Origin: Streptomyces sp. XM4193
GTDB lineage: Bacteria > Actinomycetota > Actinomycetes > Streptomycetales > Streptomycetaceae
Assembly (NCBI RefSeq): GCF_023072595.1
Contig: NZ_JALLGK010000001.1
Coordinates: forward strand, 1,240,001-1,304,000
DNA: 64,000 nucleotides
Reading direction: 5' to 3'
Shown: piece by piece, positions 6,389 through 16,067 of the stretch
How the letters are laid out: every line of letters starts with the position of its first letter
Numbering within the stretch: position 1 is the stretch's first letter
The notes under the pieces: model-generated
Told to the model about the DNA's origin: nothing
Database searches by the model: none
The model's input: only the letters and a program-made list of their open reading frames with translations
Made by a program: the position numbers and the translations under genes

Positions 6389-7450
6389 GTGCCCGTGCAG
6401 GAAGAATCCAACGCCCCCCTCGCCCCGCTCACCACACTGCGGCTGGGCGGTCCCGCCCGAGTGCTGGTGACCGCCACCACCGACGACGAGGTCGTCTCGA
6501 CCGTGCGGGAGGCCGACGAGCGCGGCACTCCGCTGCTGATCGTCGGCGGCGGCAGCAACCTGGTCATCGGTGACGAGGGCTTCCCCGGCACCGCCCTGCG
6601 GATCGCCACCCGCGGCTTCCGGCTCGACGGCACCGACCTCGAACTGGCCGCCGGTGAGAACTGGTCGGAGGCCGTCGCCCGCACCGTGGAGGCGGGACTG
6701 GCCGGCATCGAGTGCATGGCCGGCATCCCCGGCTCGGCCGGCGCCACCCCGATCCAGAACGTGGGCGCCTACGGCCAGGAGGTCGCCGACACCGTCACCG
6801 AGGTCGACGTGTACGACCGCCGGGAGGGCCGCCTGGTCACCGTGCCCGCCGCCGAGTGCGCCTTCTCCTACCGCCACAGCCGCTTCAAGTCGGAGCCGGA
6901 CCGCTTCGTCGTGCTCCGGGTCCGCTACGCGCTGGAGGACGCCGACGGCCTCTCCGCACCGTTGCGCTACGCGGAGACCGCGAGGCTGCTGGGCGTCTCG
7001 GTCGGCGACCGCGTGCCCGCCGCGCAGGCCCGCGAGACGGTGCTGAAGCTGCGGGCCGGCAAGGGCATGGTGCTTGACCCCGAGGACCACGACACCTGGT
7101 CTGCGGGCTCCTTCTTCACCAACCCGATACTGACCGTCGCCGAGCACGAGCAGTTCCTCGCCCGCGCCGCCGAGCGCCTCGGGCCGGACACGGCACCGCC
7201 CGCGTACCCGGCGGGGGAGGGGCGGGTGAAGACCTCCGCGGCCTGGCTGATCGACCGTGCCGGCTTCACCAAGGGATACGGCACCGGCCGCGCACGGATC
7301 TCGACCAAGCACACCCTCGCGCTGACCAATCGCGGCGAGGCCCGCACCGACGAACTGCTCGCGCTGGCCCGCGAGGTGCGCGACGGCGTCCACGCGGCCT
7401 TCGGTGTGACGCTGGTCAACGAGCCGGTCACGGTGGGCTGCTCGCTCTGA
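6389..7450 (+). CDS. murB: UDP-N-acetylenolpyruvoylglucosamine reductase
   Basis: 353 aa. This cytoplasmic FAD enzyme reduces enolpyruvyl-UDP-GlcNAc to UDP-MurNAc with NADPH, an early peptidoglycan step. TTLRLGGPA, VGGGSNLVI (52-60) and AGIPGSAGATPIQNVGAYG (111-129) form the FAD site. Catalytic residues are in place: Arg165 in YRHSRFK, the proton-donating Ser241 in AGSFFTNP, and a C-terminal Glu in VNEPVTVG. The GTG at 6389 and another at 6395 are both possible starts. It precedes an opposite-strand gene and looks monocistronic. Confidence 0.95.
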   Translation: MPVQEESNAPLAPLTTLRLGGPARVLVTATTDDEVVSTVREADERGTPLLIVGGGSNLVIGDEGFPGTALRIATRGFRLDGTDLELAAGENWSEAVARTVEAGLAGIECMAGIPGSAGATPIQNVGAYGQEVADTVTEVDVYDRREGRLVTVPAAECAFSYRHSRFKSEPDRFVVLRVRYALEDADGLSAPLRYAETARLLGVSVGDRVPAAQARETVLKLRAGKGMVLDPEDHDTWSAGSFFTNPILTVAEHEQFLARAAERLGPDTAPPAYPAGEGRVKTSAAWLIDRAGFTKGYGTGRARISTKHTLALTNRGEARTDELLALAREVRDGVHAAFGVTLVNEPVTVGCSL

Positions 7451-7660
7451 CCCCGCGCCGCCGGGGCCTGCGCCCGCGCCCGCGCGCAGCGGCAGGCCGG
7501 TGCGCGGCTGCACGCCCCTGCGCAGCCGCACGGCCGTGCCGCAGCGGCAGGCCGGTACGCACGCCGACGCGGGGCCCGGCAGGCGGCCGTGCGCCGCACG
7601 CCCGCGAGGGGCCCGGGCGGGGGCCGACGCGTGCCCGTGGTGTCCCGCCCGCCCGGGGGC

Positions 7661-8734
7661 TCAGCCGCCGACCGGCTCCGCCGCGAGCCAGGCGTCGATG
7701 TCCGCCAGGATCGCCTTGCGCTCGGGCTCGTCGATACGGCCGCCGCGCACCGACTGACGTGCCAGCTCGGCCAGTTCGGCATCCGTGAAGCCGTGGTGCT
7801 CGCGCACGAGCTCGTACTGCGCCGCCAGGCGGGAGCCGAAGAGCAGCGGGTCGTCCGCGCCGAGCGCCATGGGCACCCCCGCGTCCCAGAGCGTGCGCAG
7901 CGGCACGTCGGCGGGCTTCTCGTAGACCCCCAGGGCCACGTTGGACGCCGGGCACACCTCGCAGGTGACCTGCGCGTCCGCCAGCCGCGCCAGCAGCCGC
8001 GGGTCCTCCGCGGCCCGCACGCCGTGGCCGACCCGGCCCGCGTGCAGGTCGTCCAGGCAGTCGCGCACGCTCGACGGCCCGGACAGCTCGCCGCCGTGCG
8101 GCGCGGCGAGCAGCCCGCCCTCCCTGGCGATGGCGAAGGCACGGTCGAAGTCCCGGGCGAAACCCCGGCGTTCGTCGTTGGAGAGCCCGAAGCCGACGAT
8201 GCCCCGGTCCTTGAACCGCACCGCGAGCCTGGCGAGCGTTCTCGCGTCCAGCGGATGCTTCATCCGGTTCGCCGCGACCAGCACCCGGATCGGCAGACCG
8301 GTGTCGCGGGTGGCGGCGGCGACGGCGTCGAGGATGATCTCCAGCGCGGGGATCAGACCGCCCAGACGCGGCGCGTACGAGGTGGGGTCGACCTGGATCT
8401 CCAGCCAGCGGCTGCCGTCCCGCACATCCTCCTCGGCGGCCTCGCGCACCAGGCGCTGGATGTCCTCCGGCTCGCGCAGACAGGACCGGGCCATGTCGTA
8501 GAGCCGCTGGAAGCGGAACCAGCCGCGTTCGTCGGTGGCCCTGAGCCGGGGAGGCTCCGCCCCGCTCAGCGCCGGCGGCAGGTGGACGCCGTACTTCTCG
8601 GCCAGTTCGAGCAGGGTGCCCGGCCGCATGGAGCCGGTGAAGTGCAGATGGAGATGCGCCTTCGGCAGCTGACGGACATCACGAACATGTGCACGGGGCT
8701 GAGGGGGACGCTCCCCGGAAAACTGCTGCTGCAT
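7661..8734 (-). CDS. add: Adenosine deaminase
   Basis: About 357 aa from the ATG at 8734. It converts adenosine to inosine in purine salvage, using zinc. The zinc and catalytic motifs are present: KAHLHLHFTGS (HxH at residues 27 and 29), APHGGE, the segment GHGVRA, and ALGADDPLLF with the DD pair. The open frame extends upstream to 8911, but that would run through a strong hairpin at 8827-8864 that belongs to aspC. The true start must lie below it, at 8734, 8752 or 8803; none has a strong ribosome-binding site. It is downstream of aspC on the same strand. Confidence 0.92.
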   Translation of the reverse strand: MQQQFSGERPPQPRAHVRDVRQLPKAHLHLHFTGSMRPGTLLELAEKYGVHLPPALSGAEPPRLRATDERGWFRFQRLYDMARSCLREPEDIQRLVREAAEEDVRDGSRWLEIQVDPTSYAPRLGGLIPALEIILDAVAAATRDTGLPIRVLVAANRMKHPLDARTLARLAVRFKDRGIVGFGLSNDERRGFARDFDRAFAIAREGGLLAAPHGGELSGPSSVRDCLDDLHAGRVGHGVRAAEDPRLLARLADAQVTCEVCPASNVALGVYEKPADVPLRTLWDAGVPMALGADDPLLFGSRLAAQYELVREHHGFTDAELAELARQSVRGGRIDEPERKAILADIDAWLAAEPVGG

Positions 8735-8826
8735 TCCAGGATCTTGCCGCATTGTCGACAGGGTCGGAAGTCCGTTTCCCCGAACGAGCGCCGAACCGAA
8801 CATCTCCGCGCCCGCAACCGAACGCA

Positions 8827-8864
8827 GATCGGGGTGTTCCGGAAGAACCCGGAACACCCCGATC
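8827..8864 (-). terminator. Terminator between aspC and add
   Basis: A perfect 16-bp inverted repeat, GATCGGGGTGTTCCGG and its complement, with loop AAGAAC. It lies 62 nt past the aspC stop and upstream of the add start. Confidence 0.75.
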
Positions 8865-8925
8865 ACGCCGGAAGACCGCCGGCACTGGGCGGTGCGACCC
8901 AGCGGCAGCACTCAGCAGTGCGACC

Positions 8926-10194
8926 TCAGTCGGAAGCCTCCGCGAGGAGCTTCTGCACCCGCGAGACGCCCTCGGTCAGATCGTCGTCGCCGAGCGCGTA
9001 GGACAGCCTCAGGTACCCCTGGGTGCCGAATGCCTCGCCCGGTACGACCGCGACCTCGACCTCCTCCAGGATCAGCGCCGCCAGCTCCACCGAGGTCTGC
9101 GGGCGCCGGCCCCGGATCTCCTTGCCCAGCAGGCCCTTGACCGACGGGTAGACGTAGAACGCGCCCTCCGGCTCGGGGCAGTCGACGCCCTCGATCTCGT
9201 TCAGCATCCGCACGATCGTCCGCCGCCTGCGGTCGAAGGCGGCACGCATCTCGTCCACCGCCGACAGGCCGCCGGACACGGCGGCGAGCGCGGCGGCCTG
9301 CGCGACGTTGCTGACGTTGGAGGTCGCGTGCGACTGGAGGTTCGTCGCGGCCTTCACCACGTCCTTCGGGCCGAGGATCCACCCGACCCGCCAGCCGGTC
9401 ATCGCGTACGTCTTGGCGACGCCGTTGACCACGATGCAGCGGTCGGCAAGCTCGGGAACGACGACCGGCATCGAGTGGAACTCCGCGTCGCCGTAGACCA
9501 GGTGCTCGTAGATCTCGTCGGTGAGCACCCACAGGCCGTGCTCGGCGGCCCAGCGCCCGATCTCCTCGATCTGCTCCCGCGAGTAGACCGCGCCCGTCGG
9601 GTTGGACGGCGAGACGAACACCAGCACCTTCGTGCGGTCGGTGCGCGCGGCCTCCAGCTGCTCGACGCTCGTCCGGTAGCCGACGGTCTCGTCCGCCACG
9701 ACCGGCACCGGCACGCCGCCGGCCAGCCGTACGGACTCGGGGTAGGTCGTCCAGTACGGGGCCGGGACGATGACCTCGTCACCCGGGTCCAGGATCGCGG
9801 CGAAGGCCTCGTAGATGGCCTGCTTGCCGCCGTTGGTCACCAGGATGTTGGCCGGCTCGACCCGGTAGCCGGAGTCGCGCAGCGTCTTGGCCGCGATCGC
9901 CTCCTTGAGCTCGGGCAGACCGCCCGCAGGGCTGTAGCGGTGGAACCGCGGGTTGCGGCACGCCTCGACGGCAGCCTCGACGATGTAGTCGGGCGTCGGG
10001 AAGTCGGGCTCGCCCGCGCCGAAGCCGATGACCGGCCGGCCGGCGGCCTTCAGCGCCTTGGCCTTGGCGTCGACGGCGAGCGTCGCGCTCTCGGAGATCG
10101 CGCCGATCCGCGCCGACACCCGGCGCTCGGTCGCGCTCACGGTGGCGGAGGACTGTGCGGGGGCCGACTGTGCGGAAGGAGTTGTAGCACTCAT
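8926..10194 (-). CDS. aspC: Aspartate aminotransferase (class I PLP aminotransferase)
   Basis: 422 aa, fold-type I. It transfers the amino group between aspartate and 2-oxoglutarate. PLP-contacting residues are Asn198 in VSPSNPTG, Asp226 in LTDEIYE and the Schiff-base lysine Lys261 in [21 protein letters not shown] near the C-terminus carries the carboxylate-binding Arg. The first ~20 residues are a low-complexity Ser/Ala tail, so the true start could be slightly later. The position between add and secE is the usual streptomycete context. It could also act on other substrates such as prephenate, as some subgroup I-beta members do. Confidence 0.93.
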   Translation of the reverse strand: MSATTPSAQSAPAQSSATVSATERRVSARIGAISESATLAVDAKAKALKAAGRPVIGFGAGEPDFPTPDYIVEAAVEACRNPRFHRYSPAGGLPELKEAIAAKTLRDSGYRVEPANILVTNGGKQAIYEAFAAILDPGDEVIVPAPYWTTYPESVRLAGGVPVPVVADETVGYRTSVEQLEAARTDRTKVLVFVSPSNPTGAVYSREQIEEIGRWAAEHGLWVLTDEIYEHLVYGDAEFHSMPVVVPELADRCIVVNGVAKTYAMTGWRVGWILGPKDVVKAATNLQSHATSNVSNVAQAAALAAVSGGLSAVDEMRAAFDRRRRTIVRMLNEIEGVDCPEPEGAFYVYPSVKGLLGKEIRGRRPQTSVELAALILEEVEVAVVPGEAFGTQGYLRLSYALGDDDLTEGVSRVQKLLAEASD

Positions 10195-10598
10195 ACAGCC
10201 ATCGTTTCAGGCCGGGGACGATCCGCGCACATCAGCCCGCAGTGCGATACGCCGGGCCCGTACTCCGATACGCGGACCGGTCGCCGGCCCGGCCTCCGCG
10301 CCGTCCGACGCGGTGTGCCGGACCGCCGCGGGCGCGCTCCGGCACGCCTCGAGAGCGAGCGTCCGTGGATCTTTCCGGCGCGGCCCGCAGCAGGTCCGGA
10401 AGCGCTCCGAAGCGGGCACGGAAGCGGCTCGACACCCGCCCGAACAGGGGCGAACCGGCCGTCCACAGCTACGTGTTCGACGACCGGCCCAGGACCACGT
10501 ACACTCGTCCGTCGTTGGCCCCGGTCACCATGAGCGGTGTCCGTACCAGGTGTGAATCAGGTGCGGTCCTGCGAATGGGGTAGGTTGGGGACACACAA
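10195..10598. other. 404-nt intergenic region between divergent aspC and tRNA-Trp
   Basis: No gene is supported here. It should hold the aspC promoter on the minus strand and the tRNA-Trp promoter on the plus strand (see 10476-10505). Confidence 0.5.
10476..10505 (+). promoter_or_regulatory. Candidate promoter for tRNA-Trp and secE-nusG
   Basis: TTCGAC (10476-10481) and TACACT (10500-10505) with an 18-nt spacer. The -10 is identical to that proposed for rpoB. A later TAGGTT at 10581 is an alternative -10. Confidence 0.4.
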
Positions 10599-10671
10599 AG
10601 GGTCGTAGCTCAATTGGTAGAGCACTGGTCTCCAAAACCAGCGGTTGGGGGTTCAAGTCCCTCCGGCCCTG
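10599..10671 (+). tRNA. tRNA-Trp (CCA)
   Basis: A 73-nt cloverleaf. AGGGTCG pairs with CGGCCCT allowing G-U; the anticodon stem CTGGT/ACCAG holds loop CTCCAAA with anticodon CCA; the T-loop is TTCAAGT. Placement just upstream of secE is typical of many bacteria. Confidence 0.95.
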
Positions 10672-10778
10672 CTCACGCATCTTCACCACGGTGCGTGCAT
10701 GCGTACGTACTGAAATGCACGGCCGTGCGGCAGGGACTCGACGCTGCACGGCCATGACCCCGGATCAGGTGAGGACGA

Positions 10779-11060
10779 GTGGCCGAGATCACGGACACCC
10801 CCGAGGTTCCCGAGCCCGGGCGGTCCTCCGACGACAAGAAGCCGCGTCGCGGGGGCAAGCGGGGCAAGAAGGGCCCGTTCGCCCGCCTCGCGCTTTTCTA
10901 TCGGCAGATCGTCGCCGAGCTGCGCAAGGTCGTCTGGCCCACGCGCCGTCAGCTGTTGACCTACACGTTCGTCGTGATCGTCTTCGTTCTCATCGTCATC
11001 AGCCTGGTGTTCGTGATTGACTATGGATTTGGAGAAGTCGTCAGTTTTGTCTTTGGCTGA
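10779..11060 (+). CDS. secE: Preprotein translocase subunit SecE
   Basis: 93 aa from GTG. A basic, charged N-terminus is followed by FYRQIVAELRKVVWPTRRQ (about 40-58), the conserved amphipathic SecE segment, and one membrane helix (about 62-83). SecE clamps SecY in the SecYEG channel. This is the short actinobacterial form with a single transmembrane segment. It lies between tRNA-Trp and nusG and is probably co-transcribed with nusG, 73 nt downstream. Confidence 0.95.
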   Translation: MAEITDTPEVPEPGRSSDDKKPRRGGKRGKKGPFARLALFYRQIVAELRKVVWPTRRQLLTYTFVVIVFVLIVISLVFVIDYGFGEVVSFVFG

Positions 11061-11133
11061 CCGCTCCACGGAGGCGCCGGACGGCGCCGGTCCGTATGTT
11101 CCACATCCATAAAGCCAGGAAGAAGCAGCTACC

Positions 11134-12024
11134 GTGTCTGACCCGAACCTGAACGATGTCGTCGAGCCTGCCGAGCCCACCAAGGGCGGCGAGGCCTCGC
11201 TCGGCAACGTCGAGGCTTCGTCCTCCCCGGAGGCACCTGTAGGGGACGGCGCGGACAAGGCCGAAGCTGCCGCCTCCGCGGAAACCGCCGAGTCGGCCGA
11301 GGCCGAGGTCGCCGAGTCGTCGGAGTCCTCGGAGAGCGCCGCGCCCGCCGCCGACGCGGACGCCGCCGACAGCGAGGAAGAAGCGCCGGAGGAGGAGCCC
11401 GAGCCGGTCGACCCGGTCGCCGCCCTCCGCGACGAGCTCCGCCTGCTTCCGGGCGAGTGGTACGTGATCCACACCTACGCGGGTTACGAGAACCGCGTGA
11501 AGACCAACCTCGAGCAGCGCGCCGTCTCGCTCAACGTCGAGGACTACATCTTCCAGGCCGAGGTGCCGCAGGAAGAGGTTGTCCAGATCAAGAACGGCGA
11601 CCGCCGCACCGTCCGTCAGAACAAGCTCCCCAGCTACGTGCTGGTGCGCATGGACCTGACGAACGAGTCCTGGGGCGTCGTCCGCAACACCCCGGGCGTC
11701 ACCGGCTTCGTGGGCAACGCCTACGACCCGTACCCGCTGACCCTGGACGAGGTCGTCAAGATGCTCGCGCCGGAGGCCGAGGAGAAGGCGGCCCGCGAGG
11801 CGGCCGAGGCCGAGGGCAAGCCGGCGCCGAGCCGCAAGGTCGAGGTCCAGGTCCTGGACTTCGAGGTCGGGGACTCGGTCACCGTCACCGACGGCCCGTT
11901 CGCGACCCTCCAGGCGACGATCAACGAGATCAACGCCGACTCCAAGAAGGTCAAGGGCCTGGTGGAGATCTTCGGTCGCGAGACCCCGGTCGAGCTGAGC
12001 TTCGACCAGATCCAGAAGAACTGA
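11134..12024 (+). CDS. nusG: Transcription termination/antitermination factor NusG
   Basis: 296 aa. The first ~100 residues are an acidic Ala/Glu/Ser-rich extension seen in actinobacterial NusG. The NGN domain follows (about 108-215: [35 protein letters not shown]), then the KOW domain (about 240-296: [15 protein letters not shown]). NusG rides on RNA polymerase and links it to Rho and the ribosome. The normal neighbour rplK is displaced by an NmrA-like gene, and a strong hairpin closes the secE-nusG unit. Confidence 0.96.
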   Translation: MSDPNLNDVVEPAEPTKGGEASLGNVEASSSPEAPVGDGADKAEAAASAETAESAEAEVAESSESSESAAPAADADAADSEEEAPEEEPEPVDPVAALRDELRLLPGEWYVIHTYAGYENRVKTNLEQRAVSLNVEDYIFQAEVPQEEVVQIKNGDRRTVRQNKLPSYVLVRMDLTNESWGVVRNTPGVTGFVGNAYDPYPLTLDEVVKMLAPEAEEKAAREAAEAEGKPAPSRKVEVQVLDFEVGDSVTVTDGPFATLQATINEINADSKKVKGLVEIFGRETPVELSFDQIQKN

Positions 12025-12041
12025 GCTTCGCAGGCAGGCAT

Positions 12042-12090
12042 CGAGAAGCGCCCCCGACCGCTGGACGACAGCGGGACGGGGCGCTTCTCG
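12042..12090 (+). terminator. Terminator after nusG
   Basis: CGAGAAGCGCCCC and its complement GGGGCGCTTCTCG enclose an inner GCTG/CAGC stem, 17 nt after the nusG stop, followed by TTTCC. Confidence 0.75.
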
Positions 12091-12326
12091 TTTCCGCGCC
12101 CCCGCTCTGTCGCTCTGCGGTCCTCCGCCCACCGCTCACTGCTCATCACCTGCCGCCGCACCGCCTGCCGCGCGGGTGAACGCCCCTGCTCCCGCGGGTG
12201 GTTGAAGCTCCAGCCAGCTGTAGACGCAAACACATGGAACTGCGCGGATCGGCGATGGATCGGCTCAGCTGCCGAGGGTTGACTGAGGACAACCGAGCAA
12301 GAGCAGCCAGGGCTGAGGGGAATGAG

Positions 12327-13205
12327 ATGTACACGATCACCGGACCCACCGGACACGTCGGCTCCGTCGTCGTCGAGGAACTGCTGAAGCGGGGCGCGCC
12401 CGTACGCGCGGTGGTGCGGGAGAAGTCGAGAGGCGAGCGGACGGCGCGCCTCGGGGCCGAGACGGCTACCGCCGACCTGGGTGACCGGGAGGCGTTCGCC
12501 GAGGCACTGCGCGGGAGCAGCGGCGCCTTCGTCCTGCTGCCCACGGTCCCGACCGGCGGCGACGCCGAGCACCGAGCGCTGGCCGACTCGATCGCCGGCG
12601 CGGTGTCCGACAGCGGGGTGCCGCACGTGGTGATGCTCTCCTCGATCGGCGCCGAACTGGCCGAGGGGACCGGGCCGATCCGCTGGCTCTGCCATCTGGA
12701 GAACCTCCTGCGCGGGACGGGCACCGTGCTGAGTGCGATCCGCTCCTGGCACTTCCAGGAGAAGGTCGAGACGTTGCTGCCCGCGGTGCTCGGAGCGGGC
12801 GTGTACCCGGTCTTCGGCGACACCGCCGACGTCCCCACTCCGATGATCGCCACCGCCGACATCGGCCGCGCCGCCGCCGGGGCGCTGCTGGAACCGCCGA
12901 CGCACAGCGAGGTCGTGGACCTGGAGGGCCCTCGGTACACCGAGCGGGAGGTCGCGCAGTTGCTGGAGGCGATGCTCGGCCGACGGTTGGAGATCGTCAC
13001 CATTCCTCGCCCCGGTTGGGTCGACGCGCTCGTCGAGGCCGGCCTGCCACGGGTGTTCGCCCAGGAGCTGACGGGTCTCTACGACGCCGAGCAGCAGGGG
13101 ATCCTCAGGTTCCGCGGCGACCGGCGGCACTCCTGCACGACCGGGCTGGAGGAGACGCTGCGCCGGGTACTGGCGGAGGCCGGTGGCGCGAACCCGGCGG
13201 CCTGA
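12327..13205 (+). CDS. NmrA-like NAD(P)-binding protein inserted between nusG and rplK
   Basis: 292 aa from the ATG at 12327, preceded by GAGGGG at a 6-nt spacing; longer in-frame starts lack such a site. The N-terminus MYTITGPTGHVGSVVVEELL holds the GxxGxxG dinucleotide turn, followed by VRAVVRE and ADLGD as in NmrA/HSCARG-type atypical SDR proteins. VVMLSSIGAE, IRSWHFQEK and TADIGRAAAGALLEP are further family landmarks. Relatives act as redox sensors or NAD(P)H:quinone-type reductases; the substrate here is unknown. The secE-nusG-rplK-rplA order is highly conserved, so this gene appears to be a lineage-specific insertion. Its composition resembles the host. Confidence 0.85.
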   Translation: MYTITGPTGHVGSVVVEELLKRGAPVRAVVREKSRGERTARLGAETATADLGDREAFAEALRGSSGAFVLLPTVPTGGDAEHRALADSIAGAVSDSGVPHVVMLSSIGAELAEGTGPIRWLCHLENLLRGTGTVLSAIRSWHFQEKVETLLPAVLGAGVYPVFGDTADVPTPMIATADIGRAAAGALLEPPTHSEVVDLEGPRYTEREVAQLLEAMLGRRLEIVTIPRPGWVDALVEAGLPRVFAQELTGLYDAEQQGILRFRGDRRHSCTTGLEETLRRVLAEAGGANPAA

Positions 13206-13413
13206 CCGGGGCCTCGTACGGTCCGGGCCCGCGCGGTCGCGTCCCTGCCCGGCCCGGGCTCGTCCGTCCGTTCGACCGCACTGACCAGCCGGTTTCCTCG
13301 CGCGGTGGGGGAGGGGCTATCGTTGTGCGGTATGCCTGCGACCAGCCGTTCCCTCACGGGGCGGCACATCGGCGGGCAGACACCAACACTCTCACTCAAG
13401 ACCCGGAGAGAGC

Positions 13414-13848
13414 ATGCCTCCCAAGAAGAAGAAGGTCGCGGGGCTTATCAAGCTCCAGATCCAGGCCGGTGCGGCCAACCCGGCTCCGCCGGTCGGCCCC
13501 GCGCTCGGTCAGCACGGCGTCAACATCATGGAGTTCTGCAAGGCCTACAACGCGGCGACCGAGTCGCAGCGCGGCTGGGTGATCCCGGTGGAGATCACGG
13601 TCTACGAGGACCGCTCCTTCACCTTCGTCACCAAGACTCCGCCGGCCGCGAAGATGATCCTCAAGGCCGCGGGTGTCGAGAAGGGCTCCGGCGAGCCGCA
13701 CGTCAACAAGGTCGCGAAGATCACCCGCGACCAGGTTCGTGAGATCGCCACCACGAAGATGCCCGACCTCAACGCCAACGACATGGACGCCGCCGAGAAG
13801 ATCATCGCCGGCACCGCGCGTTCCATGGGCGTCACCGTCGAGGGCTGA
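13414..13848 (+). CDS. rplK: 50S ribosomal protein L11
   Basis: 144 aa, start ATG after GAGAGAG. The N-terminal domain ([21 protein letters not shown] in part, with the proline-rich hinge near residue 20) is the thiostrepton and RelA-signalling region; the C-terminal domain binds 23S rRNA at the GTPase centre. First gene of rplK-rplA, which here must rely on a promoter in 13206-13413 because of the gene inserted upstream. Confidence 0.97.
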   Translation: MPPKKKKVAGLIKLQIQAGAANPAPPVGPALGQHGVNIMEFCKAYNAATESQRGWVIPVEITVYEDRSFTFVTKTPPAAKMILKAAGVEKGSGEPHVNKVAKITRDQVREIATTKMPDLNANDMDAAEKIIAGTARSMGVTVEG

Positions 13849-13973
13849 AACCGGCCGTCTCTCAGCGCCCCCGTGGCCTGAACTCCCGTGGCAGGGCCAA
13901 GCGCTGGCCCGTACCACGACTCCCACCCGCCTCAGCGGCCCGTCCGCGAGGCAAAGATCTGTCAGGAGCAGAA

Positions 13974-14690
13974 GTGAAGCGCAGCAAGAATCTTCGCAGC
14001 GCGGACGCCAAGATCGACCGCACGCGGCTGTACGCGCCGCTTGAGGCCGTGCGTCTCGCCAAGGAGACCTCGACCGCCAAGTTCGACGCCACCGTCGAGG
14101 TGGCCATGCGCCTGGGTGTCGACCCGCGCAAGGCCGACCAGATGGTGCGCGGCACCGTGAACCTCCCGCACGGCACCGGTAAGACCGCCCGGGTCCTGGT
14201 CTTCGCGACCGGTGACCGTGCGGTGGCCGCGGAAGCCGCCGGCGCCGACATCGTCGGTGCTGACGAACTGATCGCCGAGGTCTCCAAGGGCCGCCTGGAC
14301 TTCGACGCCGTCGTCGCCACCCCGGACCTCATGGGCAAGGTCGGCCGCCTCGGCCGGGTGCTCGGTCCGCGTGGTCTGATGCCGAACCCGAAGACCGGCA
14401 CGGTCACCCCCGACGTGGCCAAGGCTGTCACCGAGATCAAGGGCGGCAAGATCGAGTTCCGCGTCGACAAGCACGCCAACCTGCACTTCATCATCGGCAA
14501 GGCCTCGTTCGACGAGACCGCGCTGGTGGAGAACTACGCGGCGGCGCTCGACGAGATCCTGCGTCTCAAGCCGTCCGCGGCCAAGGGCCGTTACGTGAAG
14601 AAGGCGACCATCACCACCACGATGGGCTCCGGAATCCCGGTCGACGGCAACCGCACCCGCAACCTCCTGGTGGCGGAAGAGGCTGTCTGA
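13974..14690 (+). CDS. rplA: 50S ribosomal protein L1
   Basis: 238 aa from GTG, with AGGAG seven nt upstream. Family signatures are [27 protein letters not shown] and the C-terminal [15 protein letters not shown]1 forms the L1 stalk and in many bacteria represses its own operon by binding the mRNA. It follows rplK by 125 nt and is closed by a hairpin. Confidence 0.97.
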   Translation: MKRSKNLRSADAKIDRTRLYAPLEAVRLAKETSTAKFDATVEVAMRLGVDPRKADQMVRGTVNLPHGTGKTARVLVFATGDRAVAAEAAGADIVGADELIAEVSKGRLDFDAVVATPDLMGKVGRLGRVLGPRGLMPNPKTGTVTPDVAKAVTEIKGGKIEFRVDKHANLHFIIGKASFDETALVENYAAALDEILRLKPSAAKGRYVKKATITTTMGSGIPVDGNRTRNLLVAEEAV

Positions 14691-14721
14691 GCCTCGCGGT
14701 GAGCCGAGCCTCACACACACC

Positions 14722-14755
14722 CCGGCCCCGTTCTCCCACCTGGGAACGGGGCCGG
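14722..14755 (+). terminator. Terminator after rplA
   Basis: A perfect 12-bp stem, CCGGCCCCGTTC with GAACGGGGCCGG, 31 nt past the rplA stop. Confidence 0.75.
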
Positions 14756-14836
14756 AGTCGTTCGAGCCCGTGCGCTACGGTGATCGAACGGGACAACTCG
14801 GCCCGGCAGTCGGACGGTTGGACGAAAGGGACGGGC

Positions 14837-15715
14837 ATGGGCAGCACACGCAGGAGGACCGTGTACGCCGCCGGGCTGGCCGGAGTGCTGCTGCTGGTCG
14901 GCTGCGACGGCCCCGCCGGCGAGGACGCCGAGAGCGCGCCGGAGAAGTCCCGTCCCGCCGCCGTGAGCGCGGTGACCGCGGCGGCCGAGCGGACAAGCGA
15001 GGCGAGCTCCGCGAAGGTCACCACCACGGTCAAATCGCCGAACGGACTCGTCGGCGACGTGCGGCTGTCCGGCGTCATGGGCTGGGGGCCGCTGGTGGCC
15101 GACCTCGAAGTGGACACCGGCGAGGCCGCGAGCTCCCTCCTGCCGGCCTCCGGACGGCTGGTCTGGGTGGAGGACACCCTCTACCTCGGATCGCAGGACA
15201 AAGGAGCGACGGCGCCCGGCGGCAAGGAGTGGATGAAGCTCGACTTCGGCGACGCGCTCGCCGAGGCCGGTGCGAAGGACCTCGCCGGCGGTCTGGGCGA
15301 GGTGAACAACCAGGACCCGAGCCGGATCATGGCCCTGCTGCGCGCCGCACCGAACGTTCGGCACGTCGGCCGGGAGCGCGTCGACGGCGCCACCGCCGAG
15401 CACTACCGGGGCACAGTCACCCCCGCCGAGGCCGTCGAGGCCGGCGGCGGCCTGGACTCGCTCAGCGAGGCGGAGCGTTCGGCCCTCCTGAAGGACCTGC
15501 GTGACTCCGAGGTGAAGAGCTACACCATCGAGGCATGGGTCAAGGACGATCTGCCGCTGCGCATCAACACCACCGTGGACAGCCCGGCGGGGAAGATCTC
15601 CGTGGTGCAGAAGCTCTCCGACTACGGCGTCGAGGTGAACGCGAAGGCGCCGCCCGCGGCGGACACCTTCGACGTGGCGCCGCTGCTGGAGCGGTTCGCC
15701 GATCTCGGAGCCTGA
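14837..15715 (+). CDS. Secreted lipoprotein, LppX/LolA-like fold
   Basis: 292 aa from the ATG at 14837, with AAAGGGA upstream. A basic N-terminus and hydrophobic stretch end in the lipobox LLLVGC, so the protein should be lipid-anchored at Cys22 or so on the outer face of the membrane. The mature part has repeated beta-strand patterns (AKVTTTVKSPNGL, GRLVWVEDTLYLG, RVDGATAEHYRGTV, YTIEAWVKDDLPLRI) like the LppX/LprAFG and LolA-type lipid-binding lipoproteins. A lipoprotein between rplA and rplJ is known in streptomycetes. The ligand is unknown. Confidence 0.8.
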   Translation: MGSTRRRTVYAAGLAGVLLLVGCDGPAGEDAESAPEKSRPAAVSAVTAAAERTSEASSAKVTTTVKSPNGLVGDVRLSGVMGWGPLVADLEVDTGEAASSLLPASGRLVWVEDTLYLGSQDKGATAPGGKEWMKLDFGDALAEAGAKDLAGGLGEVNNQDPSRIMALLRAAPNVRHVGRERVDGATAEHYRGTVTPAEAVEAGGGLDSLSEAERSALLKDLRDSEVKSYTIEAWVKDDLPLRINTTVDSPAGKISVVQKLSDYGVEVNAKAPPAADTFDVAPLLERFADLGA

Positions 15716-15761
15716 GCGGCAGAGGTGTGAACCACCGCCGGGGAGGGAAGACTTCGCGGAT

Positions 15762-15791
15762 TTGCCTGCGCAGCCCTGCTCCGTCTACTCT
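15762..15791 (+). promoter_or_regulatory. Promoter of rplJ-rplL
   Basis: TTGCCT (15762-15767) and TACTCT (15786-15791), 18-nt spacer. It implies a transcript start near 15798 and a leader of about 270 nt. Confidence 0.55.
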
Positions 15792-15797
15792 GACGCC

Positions 15798-16067
15798 GTA
15801 GCCAAAGACCGCTGGTCGTCACCGCGCACAGTATGTGTGCGGCGTCCGAAGGCCCCGCTGGCGCGGGCGGCCCGTGCAGGTGAATGAGGTAGCAGCTCCC
15901 GGTGGAGAGATTCATCCGGTCGAGCCACGCCCCGTGCGCCTGCGCCGGGGCGTTTGTCGTGTGCGCGTGTCAGGTGGGGCGTCCTCGCTCCCGATCCGGG
16001 CGGTCCGGCTTGCAGGACCGATCGAGAGGTCGGTTGACGATCATCACCCGGAAGGAGGCCGAGGCCC
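15798..16067 (+). ncRNA. rplJ leader (L10 leader-type autoregulatory RNA)
   Basis: The untranslated leader before rplJ starts with AAAGACCGCTGGTCG, a hairpin. It continues with GAATGAGGTAGCAG at about 15882-15895 and a strong CGCCCCG-like stem at about 15928-15952. This agrees with the known ribosomal protein L10 leader, where the L10-L12 complex binds the mRNA and represses rplJL. Exact boundaries are estimated. Confidence 0.6.

Noticed and set aside
8735..8911. A longer adenosine deaminase start giving 416 aa.
   Set aside because: The extension would cross the perfect hairpin at 8827-8864 that terminates aspC, and the extra residues do not resemble the family.
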